Source: CAZEFK01 sp964511405 (GTDB taxonomy: Bacteria > Pseudomonadota > Alphaproteobacteria > Elsterales > Elsteraceae). From it: 12,038 nucleotides of DNA. The position numbers were made by a program, and so were the translations under genes. The notes beneath the pieces are model-generated. The model made no database searches. It was not told where the DNA came from and saw only the letters and a list, made by a program, of their open reading frames with translations. Below, one piece after another: positions 1-6,319 of this stretch. The DNA lies in contig CAZEFK010000216.1 of NCBI GenBank assembly GCA_964511405.1, positions 1 to 12,038 of the forward strand, written 5' to 3'. Position 1 is the first letter of the stretch. Each line of letters starts with the position of its first letter.

Positions 1-314
1 CCTGGCGGCTGGGCACGGTCGCCTCGATCGACGGCTACTATGCCGGCCAGGGCCGCCCCTGGCCCGGCGGTCCCGACGACGCCGAGGCGCAGGTGGCGGC
101 CTGGCGGGCCGCCGGCGCCGATGCCCTCGACATGGAGGCCGAGACCGTGCTGGTGATCGGCGCCGCCCTGGGGCTCGCCGCCGGGGCGGTGCTGGCCATC
201 CATGGCAACCGCGCCACCGACGCCTGGCTCGACGCCTTCGGGCCGGCCCAGGACCGCATGATCCGGATCGCCTGCGATGCCCTGTGGAGGCTCGCCCAAG
301 GAGGACCGCCATGA
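1..314 (+). CDS. Nucleoside phosphorylase, uridine phosphorylase-like (3' end only)
   Basis: The reading frame is open from base 3 to a TGA at 312-314 and has no start in the window, so about 103 C-terminal residues are visible. The segment GTVASIDGYYAGQGRP near the window edge, followed by ADALDMEAET and then AGAVLAIHGNR, matches the end of the PNP/UDP phosphorylase family. In that family the M-E-x-E stretch contacts the ribose and the following helix packs against the base site. The expected reaction is phosphorolysis of a nucleoside to a free base and (deoxy)ribose-1-phosphate in the cytoplasm. The base specificity cannot be told from this fragment. Its stop overlaps the ATG of the following binding-protein gene (ATGA), so it is probably co-transcribed with the ABC genes. 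This suggests, by inference only, that the transporter brings in a nucleoside, base or related compound. A shorter ORF starting at the ATG at 93 is only an internal methionine. Confidence 0.75.
   Translation, partial: WRLGTVASIDGYYAGQGRPWPGGPDDAEAQVAAWRAAGADALDMEAETVLVIGAALGLAAGAVLAIHGNRATDAWLDAFGPAQDRMIRIACDALWRLAQGGPP
298..304 (+). promoter_or_regulatory. Ribosome binding site AAGGAGG of the ABC binding-protein gene
   Basis: AAGGAGG lies six bases before the ATG at 311. It decides the start: an upstream in-frame ATG at 284 would add nine residues ahead of the signal peptide and has no comparable site. The ribosome binding site lies inside the last codons of the phosphorylase gene. Confidence 0.8.
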
Positions 315-1291
315 CCCGAACGCTTCGCGCCACCCTTGCCGCCGCGGCGGTCCTGCTGTCGGGCGCAGCCCAGGCCGCCGACAAGGTGACGATCCAGATC
401 GACGGCGCCGCCGTGCCCTACTACGCGCCGCTCTATGTCGCCGTGGCCAACGGCCAGTTCGCCCGCCACGGGCTGGACGTGCAGTTCGTGTATGCCAACG
501 CCGCCGACATCGTGAAGAACGTGGCGGCCGGCAATGTCGAATTCGGCTTTCCCAACGGCGACGCCGTGGTCGCCGCGCGGGCCAACGGCGTGCCGGTCAA
601 GGTCATCCACACCACCTACCAGCGCGGCATCGGCGCGGTCCTGTTCAAAAAATCGTCGGGCATCACCGGGCCGGCGTCGCTGAAGGGCCGCAACCTGGCG
701 GTCACCTCCTACGGCAGCCCGAACTACATCCAGCTGCAGGTGATGCTGAAGTCGGCGGGCCTCGGCCTCGACGACGTCCATGTCGAGATCGTCGGCACCG
801 GCGCCATCACCGACGCCCTCAAGGGCGGCCAGGTCGACGCGATCGTGTTCTCGGAGCTGCGCGCCTACACCCTGAAGGCCGACGGCGTCGATGTCGGGGT
901 CATCCGCGCCGACGACTACTTGCCGTCGCACGGCAACGTGGTGGTCGCGGGCGAAGGCTGGCTGGCCGGCCACCGCGCCCAGGCCAAGGCCTTCGACCAG
1001 GCGCTGGACGAAGCGCTGGCCTGGATCATCGCCGGCCATGCGGCCGAGGCGGTGGCGCTATCGGTCGACAAGTTCGCGCCGACCATGAAGGGCCAGGAGG
1101 CCCTGGTCACCCAGGTGCTGAACGACGTGTTCATCCCGACCGTCTGGCAGGGCCCGGCGACGGCGCAGAACGGCCTGGGCTATGGCGATCTGGCCTCGTG
1201 GCAGAAGACCATCGACGTGCAGGCGGACTATCACGTGATCCCGCAAGCCTTCAAGGCCGGCGACCTGGTGATCCAGCCCGGCCAGCTATGA
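311..1291 (+). CDS. ABC transporter substrate-binding protein, NMT1/ThiY/SsuA-like
   Basis: This is a 326-residue periplasmic solute-binding protein. It begins with a classical signal peptide: MTRTLR, then a hydrophobic Ala/Leu run, with likely cleavage after AAQA near residue 22. The mature part starts with a beta strand and the segment YYAPLYVAVANGQFARHGLD (about residues 37-56), which is the hallmark of NMT1/THI5-like binding proteins such as ThiY, SsuA and TauA. Later pieces, NVEFGFPNGDAVVAARANG and LKGGQVDAIVFSE, correspond to the usual ligand-pocket region of the family. The gene overlaps the phosphorylase stop upstream and the permease start downstream, so it is the middle gene of one operon. 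The ligand is not predictable with confidence. The upstream phosphorylase makes a nucleobase or pyrimidine-like compound a reasonable guess, while sulfonates, nitriles and riboflavin are alternatives in this superfamily. Confidence 0.88.
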   Translation: MTRTLRATLAAAAVLLSGAAQAADKVTIQIDGAAVPYYAPLYVAVANGQFARHGLDVQFVYANAADIVKNVAAGNVEFGFPNGDAVVAARANGVPVKVIHTTYQRGIGAVLFKKSSGITGPASLKGRNLAVTSYGSPNYIQLQVMLKSAGLGLDDVHVEIVGTGAITDALKGGQVDAIVFSELRAYTLKADGVDVGVIRADDYLPSHGNVVVAGEGWLAGHRAQAKAFDQALDEALAWIIAGHAAEAVALSVDKFAPTMKGQEALVTQVLNDVFIPTVWQGPATAQNGLGYGDLASWQKTIDVQADYHVIPQAFKAGDLVIQPGQL

Positions 1292-2034
1292 TCCTCGGCC
1301 GCCTGGCCGTCGCCGCCGCGGCGGTGGCGCTGTGGTGGGCCGCGGTGGTCCTGCTGCGGATCCCGGCCTATGTGCTGCCGGCGCCTGAAGCGCTGCTGGC
1401 CAAGGCCGTGTTCCTGTGGCAGGAGGCCGGGCTGCCCGCGCACATCCTGGTCACGGTCGAGGAACTGGCCGCCGGCTTGGCGCTGGGAGCGCTGGCCGGG
1501 GTCGCGGTCGGCCAGCTGTTCGGCCACCAGCCGCTGGCCGAGCGGCTGCTGTCGCCGCTGGTGGTGCTGGCCCAGACGGTGCCCAAGATCTCGCTGGCGC
1601 CGCTGCTGGCGCTGTGGATGGGGCTGGGGCCGGCGCCCAAGGTGGCGCTGATCGCGGTGGTCGCGTTCTTCCCGGTCATGGCCTACGCCCGCATCGCCGT
1701 GCGCACGGTCGAAGGCGACGTGCGGGCGCTGGCCGACCTGCTGCGGCTCGGCCCGTGGCGGCGCTTCCGGCTGATCGAGCTGCCCCATTCGCTGCCGCTG
1801 GTCCTGGCCGGCCTGCGCGTCGCCACCACCCAGGGCGTCACCGCCGCGGTCATCGCCGAGCTGATGGGCGCCAAGGCCGGGCTGGGCTTCCTACTGAGCA
1901 CCGGCCAGGAGACCGCCGACGTCGGCGTCGTGCTGGTGTCGCTGGCGGTGCTGTCCCTGCTCGGCTGGGGCCTCTACGAGGCGGTCGGCGCCGCCGAACG
2001 CCGGCTGCTCGGCTGGCAGGAGGCGGCGGCGTAG
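1288..2034 (+). CDS. ABC transporter permease, SsuC/TauC/ThiX type
   Basis: This 248-residue integral membrane protein is the channel subunit of the importer. It starts at the ATG at 1288, which overlaps the TGA of the binding protein, so translation is probably coupled. A hydrophobic N-terminal helix is followed by about five more membrane segments. The cytoplasmic EAA loop, which docks to the ATPase, is visible around residues 148-177: ADLLRLGPWRRFRLIELP followed by PLVLAGLRV, ending in the typical G-hydrophobic-R-V. Preceding motifs VPKISLAPLLALWMGLG and later VIAELMGAKAGLGFLL are standard for BPD_transp_1 (PF00528) permeases of the nitrate/sulfonate/taurine class. No ATP-binding subunit follows. 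It may lie upstream of the window with the phosphorylase. The much longer ORF in the same frame beginning at 277 runs through the binding-protein gene out of its true frame and is not real. Confidence 0.88.
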   Translation: MILGRLAVAAAAVALWWAAVVLLRIPAYVLPAPEALLAKAVFLWQEAGLPAHILVTVEELAAGLALGALAGVAVGQLFGHQPLAERLLSPLVVLAQTVPKISLAPLLALWMGLGPAPKVALIAVVAFFPVMAYARIAVRTVEGDVRALADLLRLGPWRRFRLIELPHSLPLVLAGLRVATTQGVTAAVIAELMGAKAGLGFLLSTGQETADVGVVLVSLAVLSLLGWGLYEAVGAAERRLLGWQEAAA

Positions 2035-2092
2035 GCCGGGACGGCGCCGCGGGCGCTGGCGGGGGCAACGATACGAACGTGAGCGTTATGTA

Positions 2093-2112
2093 CCGCTCGT
2101 GAGAACGAGCGG
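2093..2112 (+). terminator. GC-rich hairpin with GAGA tetraloop downstream of the ABC operon
   Basis: CCGCTCGT at 2093-2100 and ACGAGCGG at 2105-2112 form a perfect 8-bp stem closed by a GAGA loop (GNRA type). It lies 58 bases after the permease stop and before the convergent gene ending at 2231, so a terminator is the obvious role. There is no U tract immediately after it, only TTTT at 2125-2128, so Rho-independent termination is uncertain. A weaker inverted repeat, AGCGC (2212-2216) and GCGCT (2225-2229), lies just past the 3' end of the opposing gene. The rest of 2035-2230 shows no gene I can support. Confidence 0.45.
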
Positions 2113-2230
2113 CGAACTACGCCGCTTTTGGACACTGCATGGCCCCGCACTACGTCGGCATGGGCAATTCGGGGGCGGCACCCTACGGCGCCTACCGCTT
2201 CGTCGATCATCAGCGCTCGGCCGGGCGCTC

Positions 2231-3817
2231 TCAGTTCGTGGCCGCTCGGCAATCGACGAGGATTTGGCGCAAAATAGGGGTCGGATCATCGGGCAACGCC
2301 GGCTGATACCTATACCCTTCAAGCTCCTCGTCCAGCTGGTGAAGCCGCGTGGCGAGGGCGTCCCGGTACTCCGGCAGGTCAGCGGCCGGCATCGGCGGAC
2401 TGTTGGTCAGATCCCGCAGCTGTTGCCCCAGGGATGAATGGCCCAGGGCGTCGGCGGCGCGCGAGATCTGTTCGATGTTCTCGAAGATATCCGCAATCGC
2501 ATAGGGCCTCGGCTCGCTTGACTCGATACACTTCTTGCCAATGTGGGCGATAGCCGTGCCGCACTCGTGTGCGACGTCGATCTGGCCATGGACCAAAAGC
2601 TTCATGGCGACGATCGCCAAGCCGCCAGCAACATCCTTCGCGTGGCGAGAAGGGAAAGCCTCCTTATCTCTGAAGAAACATGAAAATACTGAAATCGTCG
2701 ATCGCAATTCATCGATAATTTCACGAAGAAACCGGCTGTCCTTGTGCCCCTCTAGCGTCAAGACATACAGATGTATGTCCGCAATGCGCAAGATCGAATC
2801 CAGCACCCACTTCTCCAACAGCGCGTTCTTGAATGGGACAATATGGCCGACGGTCCGATAGTGATCAATTATCGCTTCCGATACTGCTGCGTAGTCTCCA
2901 AATGGACTGAGAAAAGCCCGGGTTGGGTCTTGCGGGCCGATCTGCTTGGCGATCTCGCGAAGCAGGGAAGGGACATTTGACGCAAAAGCGATGTCGTAGG
3001 GTGGAAACGTCTTCACCTGGCGGTTGCCCCGCAGTTCCTGCACGACCTCCAGCCCAACCATCTGCGGAAGCGCCTTCACTACGCTGGAAAACAGGCTCGC
3101 TGGATAATAGCCATGCAGATATATATCGCGGCCGGCAATTCTCATCAGAGTCTCTGCGGCAGCCATGCAAGGTACTACCTTAGATGACATTTGAGAATTT
3201 CGAATGATATTTGACATATTTTTTATCGCAGCCACCCCAACTTCGTGCGTAGCAACCGCCTTGGAGGATTTGGCAAGGATCGCGTCCGTCCGCTGCGCTA
3301 CCCGTAACAAGACATCGTCCATGCCGGCAGCAGCTGCGGCGTCCGAGAAAAGGCCAATATAAAACATGGGCGCAGCGACGAGTGGCGCCGACGGGAGGTG
3401 ATCGGACTGGCAGCAGACCACTTCCATAAAAAATTCTGCCATCGTTGAGATCGCGCCGACGCAACCAATCGCGACCTGCTCATTGGACTGCCTGATGGCT
3501 GCCTCGTAGACGCGGCGGACGATTTCATAGATCGGGTTCAGCACGTCCGACACGTCGCTGTTCGTCACGAAAAAATTCCTGCTGTCCGGCTCCAAGATGA
3601 TGCTGTTTCTGCGCGCATCGGCATACGACATGCCGATGGCAGCGAGGCTGCTGAGAATTTCCAGCGTGGCCTGCGTATCCCGCCGCGACAGGGCCTTGTG
3701 CGCAAACTCTTCGAGCTGGTCGGCCCAATAGACCAGGCCTCGTGGCAGGTCGGATTTGAAGTAATAGGCCCACTCCATTTGGTTCTTGTCAAGCTTTGTT
3801 TCCGGCTTCGTCAACAA
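2231..3817 (-). CDS. Hypothetical protein, 528 residues, all-helical, unassigned
   Basis: I do not recognise this protein with confidence. It appears soluble and mostly alpha-helical, with repeated short amphipathic stretches such as WADQLEEFAHKALSRRD, DVLNPIYEIVRRVYEAAI and DSILRIADIHLYVLTLEG. I see no signal peptide, clear membrane segment, nucleotide-binding loop or metal/catalytic motif, so a helical-repeat or scaffold-like fold is plausible. The longest start is a TTG at 3817, directly after an upstream in-frame TGA at 3833-3835, without a Shine-Dalgarno sequence. The ATG at 3778 (residue 14) is an alternative with an equally weak site. The abrupt N-terminus leaves open that a membrane or other N-terminal domain has been lost. 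Base composition is visibly A+T-richer than in the flanking genes (for example 3181-3230), which points to horizontal acquisition. It is convergent with the ABC operon and divergent from the toxin-antitoxin pair. Confidence 0.7.
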   Translation of the reverse strand: MLTKPETKLDKNQMEWAYYFKSDLPRGLVYWADQLEEFAHKALSRRDTQATLEILSSLAAIGMSYADARRNSIILEPDSRNFFVTNSDVSDVLNPIYEIVRRVYEAAIRQSNEQVAIGCVGAISTMAEFFMEVVCCQSDHLPSAPLVAAPMFYIGLFSDAAAAAGMDDVLLRVAQRTDAILAKSSKAVATHEVGVAAIKNMSNIIRNSQMSSKVVPCMAAAETLMRIAGRDIYLHGYYPASLFSSVVKALPQMVGLEVVQELRGNRQVKTFPPYDIAFASNVPSLLREIAKQIGPQDPTRAFLSPFGDYAAVSEAIIDHYRTVGHIVPFKNALLEKWVLDSILRIADIHLYVLTLEGHKDSRFLREIIDELRSTISVFSCFFRDKEAFPSRHAKDVAGGLAIVAMKLLVHGQIDVAHECGTAIAHIGKKCIESSEPRPYAIADIFENIEQISRAADALGHSSLGQQLRDLTNSPPMPAADLPEYRDALATRLHQLDEELEGYRYQPALPDDPTPILRQILVDCRAATN

Positions 3818-3961
3818 GGAATACGGTGACAGTCAACGAAATGCGAATTCGCCGGATTCTGCCGCGAGGTGTCGCCCTGGCTGGAGCCCGTCAACCGCAG
3901 ATGAGCCGGGCACTCCGGTCAAATCGGCGACACTTGCTGGTGCGCTGGCAAGCGCCCACAT

Positions 3962-3989
3962 TGCTATCAACGCTATCGTATCGGACGAT
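3962..3989 (+). promoter_or_regulatory. Candidate FitA operator / promoter of the toxin-antitoxin pair
   Basis: The sequence TGCTATCA at 3962-3969 is identical to the half-site I recall for the Neisseria gonorrhoeae FitA operator (TGCTATCA, spacer, TGATAGCA). A second GCTATC follows at 3972-3977 in direct orientation, and a short inverted repeat ATCG-GA-CGAT lies at 3980-3989. TATCGT at 3974-3979 could serve as a -10 element. It overlaps these repeats and ends 16 bases before the antitoxin ATG, an arrangement that suits autorepression. No perfect inverted second half-site is present, so the operator call is tentative. Confidence 0.4.
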
Positions 3990-3995
3990 GCCATC

Positions 3996-4250
3996 ATGCC
4001 GGCGGTCACCATTCGCAACCTTTCCGACGAGACGCATCGCGCCCTGAAGGTCCGGGCCGCCCAGCACAATCGCAGCACGGAGGCGGAAATGCGTGCCATC
4101 CTCGAGGCCGCCGTGCGGCCGGAGGGCCGGTTGCGGCTCGGCACCGCCCTGGCGGAGATGAGCCGCGAGCTTGGCCTGACCAATGCCGATGTCGAAGCCC
4201 TCGAACAGGTCCGCGACAACAGCCCGGCCGCGCCGCTGCCGTTCGAATGA
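3996..4250 (+). CDS. FitA/VapB-like ribbon-helix-helix antitoxin
   Basis: This is an 84-residue protein with an N-terminal ribbon-helix-helix DNA-binding domain. VTIRNL (residues 4-9) forms the beta strand, ETHRALKVRAAQHNRS the first helix and turn, and TEAEMRAILEAAV the second helix, closely resembling FitA (plasmid stability protein StbC type). The C-terminal part (RLRLGTALAEMSRELGLTNADVEAL) should wrap around and inhibit the toxin. The start at 3996 gives the family's usual MPAVTIRNL N-terminus. In-frame upstream codons to 3786 give a non-conserved extension and are rejected. Shine-Dalgarno pairing is poor. The stop overlaps the toxin ATG (ATGA), so the two are translationally coupled. In this family the antitoxin, or the complex, represses its own promoter. 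Confidence 0.9.
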   Translation: MPAVTIRNLSDETHRALKVRAAQHNRSTEAEMRAILEAAVRPEGRLRLGTALAEMSRELGLTNADVEALEQVRDNSPAAPLPFE

Positions 4251-4672
4251 TCCTGCTCGACACCAATGTCGTCTCCGAGGCGATGAAGCCGTCGCCGGAG
4301 CCCGCGGTCCGCGCGTGGCTCGACGCCCAGGCGCCGGAAACGCTGTACCTGTCCAGCGTCACCGTCGCGGAGCTGATGTTCGGCATCGGCGCGCTGCCCA
4401 AAGGCCGGCGCAAGGAGATGCTGGCCGCCGCGTTCGACGGCGTGCTGGACTTCTTCCAGCCACGGATCCTGCCGTTCGATACCGGTGCAGCCCGCCGCTA
4501 TGCCGTGCTCGCTGTCAAAGCGCGCGCCGCAGGACGGGGCTTCCCCACGCCCGACGGCTATATCGCCGCGATCGGAGCCGCGCATGGTTTTCAGATCGCA
4601 TCCCGCGACACGAGTGCGTTCAAGGCCGTAGGGCTGACCGTGATCGACCCCTGGAACGCAGCCGCCGTCTGA
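4247..4672 (+). CDS. FitB/VapC-like PIN-domain toxin ribonuclease
   Basis: This is a 141-residue PIN domain, the usual length for FitB/VapC. The acidic metal-binding residues are all present: D5 in LLDTNVVSE, E42 in VAELMFGI, D103 in TPDGYIAAIGAAHG and D121 in ASRDTSAF. This predicts an active Mg2+/Mn2+-dependent endoribonuclease. VapC toxins typically cleave initiator tRNA or other structured RNA, but the target here is unknown. LLDTNVVSE, the following WL and the ending VIDPWN are typical of the FitB branch. It overlaps the antitoxin stop by four bases. The pair lies between the atypical 528-residue gene and a convergent LysR gene, fitting an accessory segment. There is no sign of disruption, so the module looks functional. 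Confidence 0.92.
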   Translation: MILLDTNVVSEAMKPSPEPAVRAWLDAQAPETLYLSSVTVAELMFGIGALPKGRRKEMLAAAFDGVLDFFQPRILPFDTGAARRYAVLAVKARAAGRGFPTPDGYIAAIGAAHGFQIASRDTSAFKAVGLTVIDPWNAAAV

Positions 4673-4718
4673 GGCCTTGGCCCTTGAATCCAGCCAAACG
4701 CAATCTGTCGCCGAAACC

Positions 4719-5696
4719 TCAAACCTCACCCGGCTCACCCCCGCTGGCCGCCATCGCAGCCTGGTCCACCTGCTCCCGCGCCCGCTCCGGTCGCAGCGAC
4801 TCCATGATGAACGCGATGAACGCCCGCACCTTCGCCGGCAGGTGGCTGCGCGACGCATAGTAGGCGTAGAGCGGGAACCGCTCGTCCGACCAGTCCGGCA
4901 GCAGCGCGACCAGCGCGCCGCCGGCCAGGTGGGGCTCGATCCCCAGGTCGATCACCTGGGCGATGCCGAAGCCGGCCAGGCACGCACCCAGCTTGGTCCC
5001 GGCGTCGGTCACGGTCAGCCGTCCGGCGGCCGCGACCGTGATCCGCTCGCGCCCGCGCCAGAACTCCCAGGGGAACGGGCGCCCCGTCACGGTGTCGATC
5101 GCCTGGATGCATTGGTGAGCGTCGCTTTCGAGGTCAGCCGGGTGGCCGGGCCGGCCGTGGCGCTCGAGGTAGCGGGGGGACGCCACGGTCAGGATGCGGG
5201 CGTCCAGCAGGCGGCGCGCGATCAGCGCCGAGGGCACCGGCTCGCCGAAGCGAACCGCCAGGTCGAAGCCGTCGCTGACCAGGTCGGCGAGCCGGTCGCG
5301 GGTCTCCAGGCGCAGCTCCAGCCCCGGGTTGCGCAGCAGGAAGTCGCTCAGCTTGGGCGCCAGCACCAGGCGCGCGAACAGCGGATCGACATTGACCCGC
5401 AGCCGGCCGCGAACCGCCTCGCGCGAGCGCCGCGCCGCCGCCGCGGCGTCGCCGATCCCCGCCAGGTGCGGGGCGACCCGCTCGTGCAGGGCGCGGCCCT
5501 CCTCGGTCAGCTCGACGGCGCGGCTGGTGCGCTGGACCAGCCGGGCGCCGAGCCGCGCCTCCAGCGTCGCGATCGCCTTGCTCACCCCGGACTGCGTCAT
5601 GCCCAGCCGGTCGGCGGCCTTGCCGAAGCCCCCGGTATCGGCCACCGCCGCCAGCACGACCAGCCCGCCGACCAGCCGACCGTCGATCCCGTCCAT
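4719..5696 (-). CDS. LysR-family transcriptional regulator
   Basis: This is a 325-residue regulator with the standard LysR layout. The N-terminal winged helix-turn-helix is clear at about residues 8-65: AAVADTGGFGKAADRLGMTQ, then SGVSKAIATLEARLGARLV and TSRAVELTEEG. A linker leads to the periplasmic-binding-protein-like effector domain from about residue 90 (RGRLRVNV onward, with LADLVSDGFDLAVRFGEP typical of the CrgA/DsdC-like branch). The ATG at 5694-5696 is preceded by GAGG nine bases upstream. It is divergent from the small NTF2-like gene, with 96 bases between the two starts that contain several palindromes. By the usual LysR arrangement it probably controls that gene and itself. The effector is unknown. 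The C-terminus is slightly long (residues ERAREQVDQAAMAASGGEPGEV have no domain role). Confidence 0.93.
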   Translation of the reverse strand: MDGIDGRLVGGLVVLAAVADTGGFGKAADRLGMTQSGVSKAIATLEARLGARLVQRTSRAVELTEEGRALHERVAPHLAGIGDAAAAARRSREAVRGRLRVNVDPLFARLVLAPKLSDFLLRNPGLELRLETRDRLADLVSDGFDLAVRFGEPVPSALIARRLLDARILTVASPRYLERHGRPGHPADLESDAHQCIQAIDTVTGRPFPWEFWRGRERITVAAAGRLTVTDAGTKLGACLAGFGIAQVIDLGIEPHLAGGALVALLPDWSDERFPLYAYYASRSHLPAKVRAFIAFIMESLRPERAREQVDQAAMAASGGEPGEV

Positions 5697-5711
5697 GGCG
5701 ATGCCTCGCAG

Positions 5712-5726
5712 TCATCCAAGCTATGA
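5712..5726. promoter_or_regulatory. Candidate LysR operator (TCAT-N7-ATGA)
   Basis: TCAT at 5712-5715 and ATGA at 5723-5726 form a perfect interrupted dyad with an A/T-containing centre, 16 bases upstream of the LysR ATG. LysR boxes are usually T-N11-A inside an imperfect dyad. This one is T-N13-A, so it fits only loosely. Its position in the divergent intergenic region supports a regulatory role. Confidence 0.35.
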
Positions 5727-5747
5727 CGCCCGAGGGGTGGCGCAGCC

Positions 5748-5786
5748 CTCGTCCCTGGGCGAGCCTGGCTCGTCCCTCCGACGGAG
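5748..5786 (+). repeat. Cluster of palindromes and a direct repeat before the NTF2-like gene
   Basis: Three overlapping elements sit here. CTCGTCCCT is repeated at 5748-5756 and 5769-5777, exactly 21 bases apart (two helical turns). CGAGCC-T-GGCTCG at 5760-5772 is a perfect dyad. CTCCG-A-CGGAG at 5776-5786 is a second perfect dyad that contains the ribosome binding site GGAG (5783-5786) of the gene starting at 5793. The first two could be a regulator binding site on one DNA face. The last could partly sequester the ribosome binding site in RNA. Confidence 0.4.
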
Positions 5787-5792
5787 ACCTCC

Positions 5793-6176
5793 ATGGACCC
5801 GATCCACGCCATCACAGCCGCGGTCGACGGCTATCTCGACCTCATGTACCACGCCGAGGATAGCCGATTTCCCGAGGTGTTCCACGACGCCGCGCTGATC
5901 CACGGCCTGCGCGACGGCGTGCTGGTCGCCTGGTCGGCGCCGGAGTTTCGAGCGGTCATGCGGGGCCGGCCGTCGCCCGCCTCGACCGCGGCACCCCGGG
6001 ACCAGGCGATCCTCGGCGTGGCGCTCGTCGCCCCGGGGCTGGCCACCGCCACGGTGCGCGTGCGGATCGGCCAGACCGAGTTCGTCGACCACCTGACGCT
6101 CCACGGCATCGACGGACGATGGCTGGTCACCGCGAAGGCCTTCCACGTCGCCCGCACCTTCCCGCCGGGATCCTGA
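5793..6176 (+). CDS. Small NTF2-like (putative lumazine-binding / SnoaL-like) protein
   Basis: This is a 127-residue protein with the pattern of the NTF2-like cone fold. An N-terminal helix (MDPIHAITAAVDGYLDLMYHA) is followed by FPEVFHDAALIHGLRDG, a short helix EFRAVMRG, and then the curved sheet: AILGVALVAPGLATATVRVRIG, EFVDHLTLHGIDGRWLVTAKAFHVA. The closing pattern, 'DHLTL....GRW.V..K.FH', is typical of the putative lumazine-binding family. Members may bind small ligands or act as isomerases or cyclases, but many are uncharacterised and no catalytic residue can be assigned here. The start ATG at 5793 has GGAG six bases upstream. The gene is divergent from the LysR regulator and is its most likely target. 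It is separated from the MFS gene by 143 bases. Confidence 0.8.
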   Translation: MDPIHAITAAVDGYLDLMYHAEDSRFPEVFHDAALIHGLRDGVLVAWSAPEFRAVMRGRPSPASTAAPRDQAILGVALVAPGLATATVRVRIGQTEFVDHLTLHGIDGRWLVTAKAFHVARTFPPGS

Positions 6177-6255
6177 GCCGACTGCGAGGGTTTTCGCCGG
6201 CGATGGCGCTCAGTGTCGGCGCGCTCGCCGATCCCGAGGTTGGACAGGCTGCCAA

Positions 6256-6284
6256 TTGACGGCATATGCCCCTAAATGATAGCA
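6256..6284 (+). promoter_or_regulatory. Candidate promoter with 10-bp palindrome before the MFS gene
   Basis: TTGACG at 6256-6261 resembles a -35 element. A 16-17 base spacer leads to GATAGC/ATAGCA at 6278-6284 as a weak -10. The perfect palindrome GGCATATGCC at 6261-6270 sits in the spacer, where a repressor could act. This A/T-containing patch stands out from the surrounding G+C-rich DNA, suggesting that the MFS gene has its own promoter. Confidence 0.35.
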
Positions 6285-6319
6285 GTCCAGGCTTCCGCGC
6301 TCGCCCATGTGAGGAGCCG

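Noticed and set aside
277..1287. Plus-strand extension of the permease frame back to 277
   Set aside because: It runs through the binding-protein gene out of frame with an Arg/Gly/Pro-rich translation. The ATG at 1288 gives the normal permease N-terminus.
2139..2306. A 55-codon plus-strand ORF starting MAPHYVGMGN
   Set aside because: No ribosome binding site, no recognisable motif, and it overlaps the 3' end of the opposing gene.
3833..4858. A 341-residue minus-strand frame across the toxin-antitoxin genes
   Set aside because: No recognisable domain, and it covers two strongly supported overlapping genes on the plus strand.
6198..6230. CGGCGA...TCGCCG inverted repeat after the NTF2-like gene as a terminator
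   Set aside because: The 6-bp arms are 21 bases apart with little inner pairing and no U tract. This is too weak in DNA of this composition.
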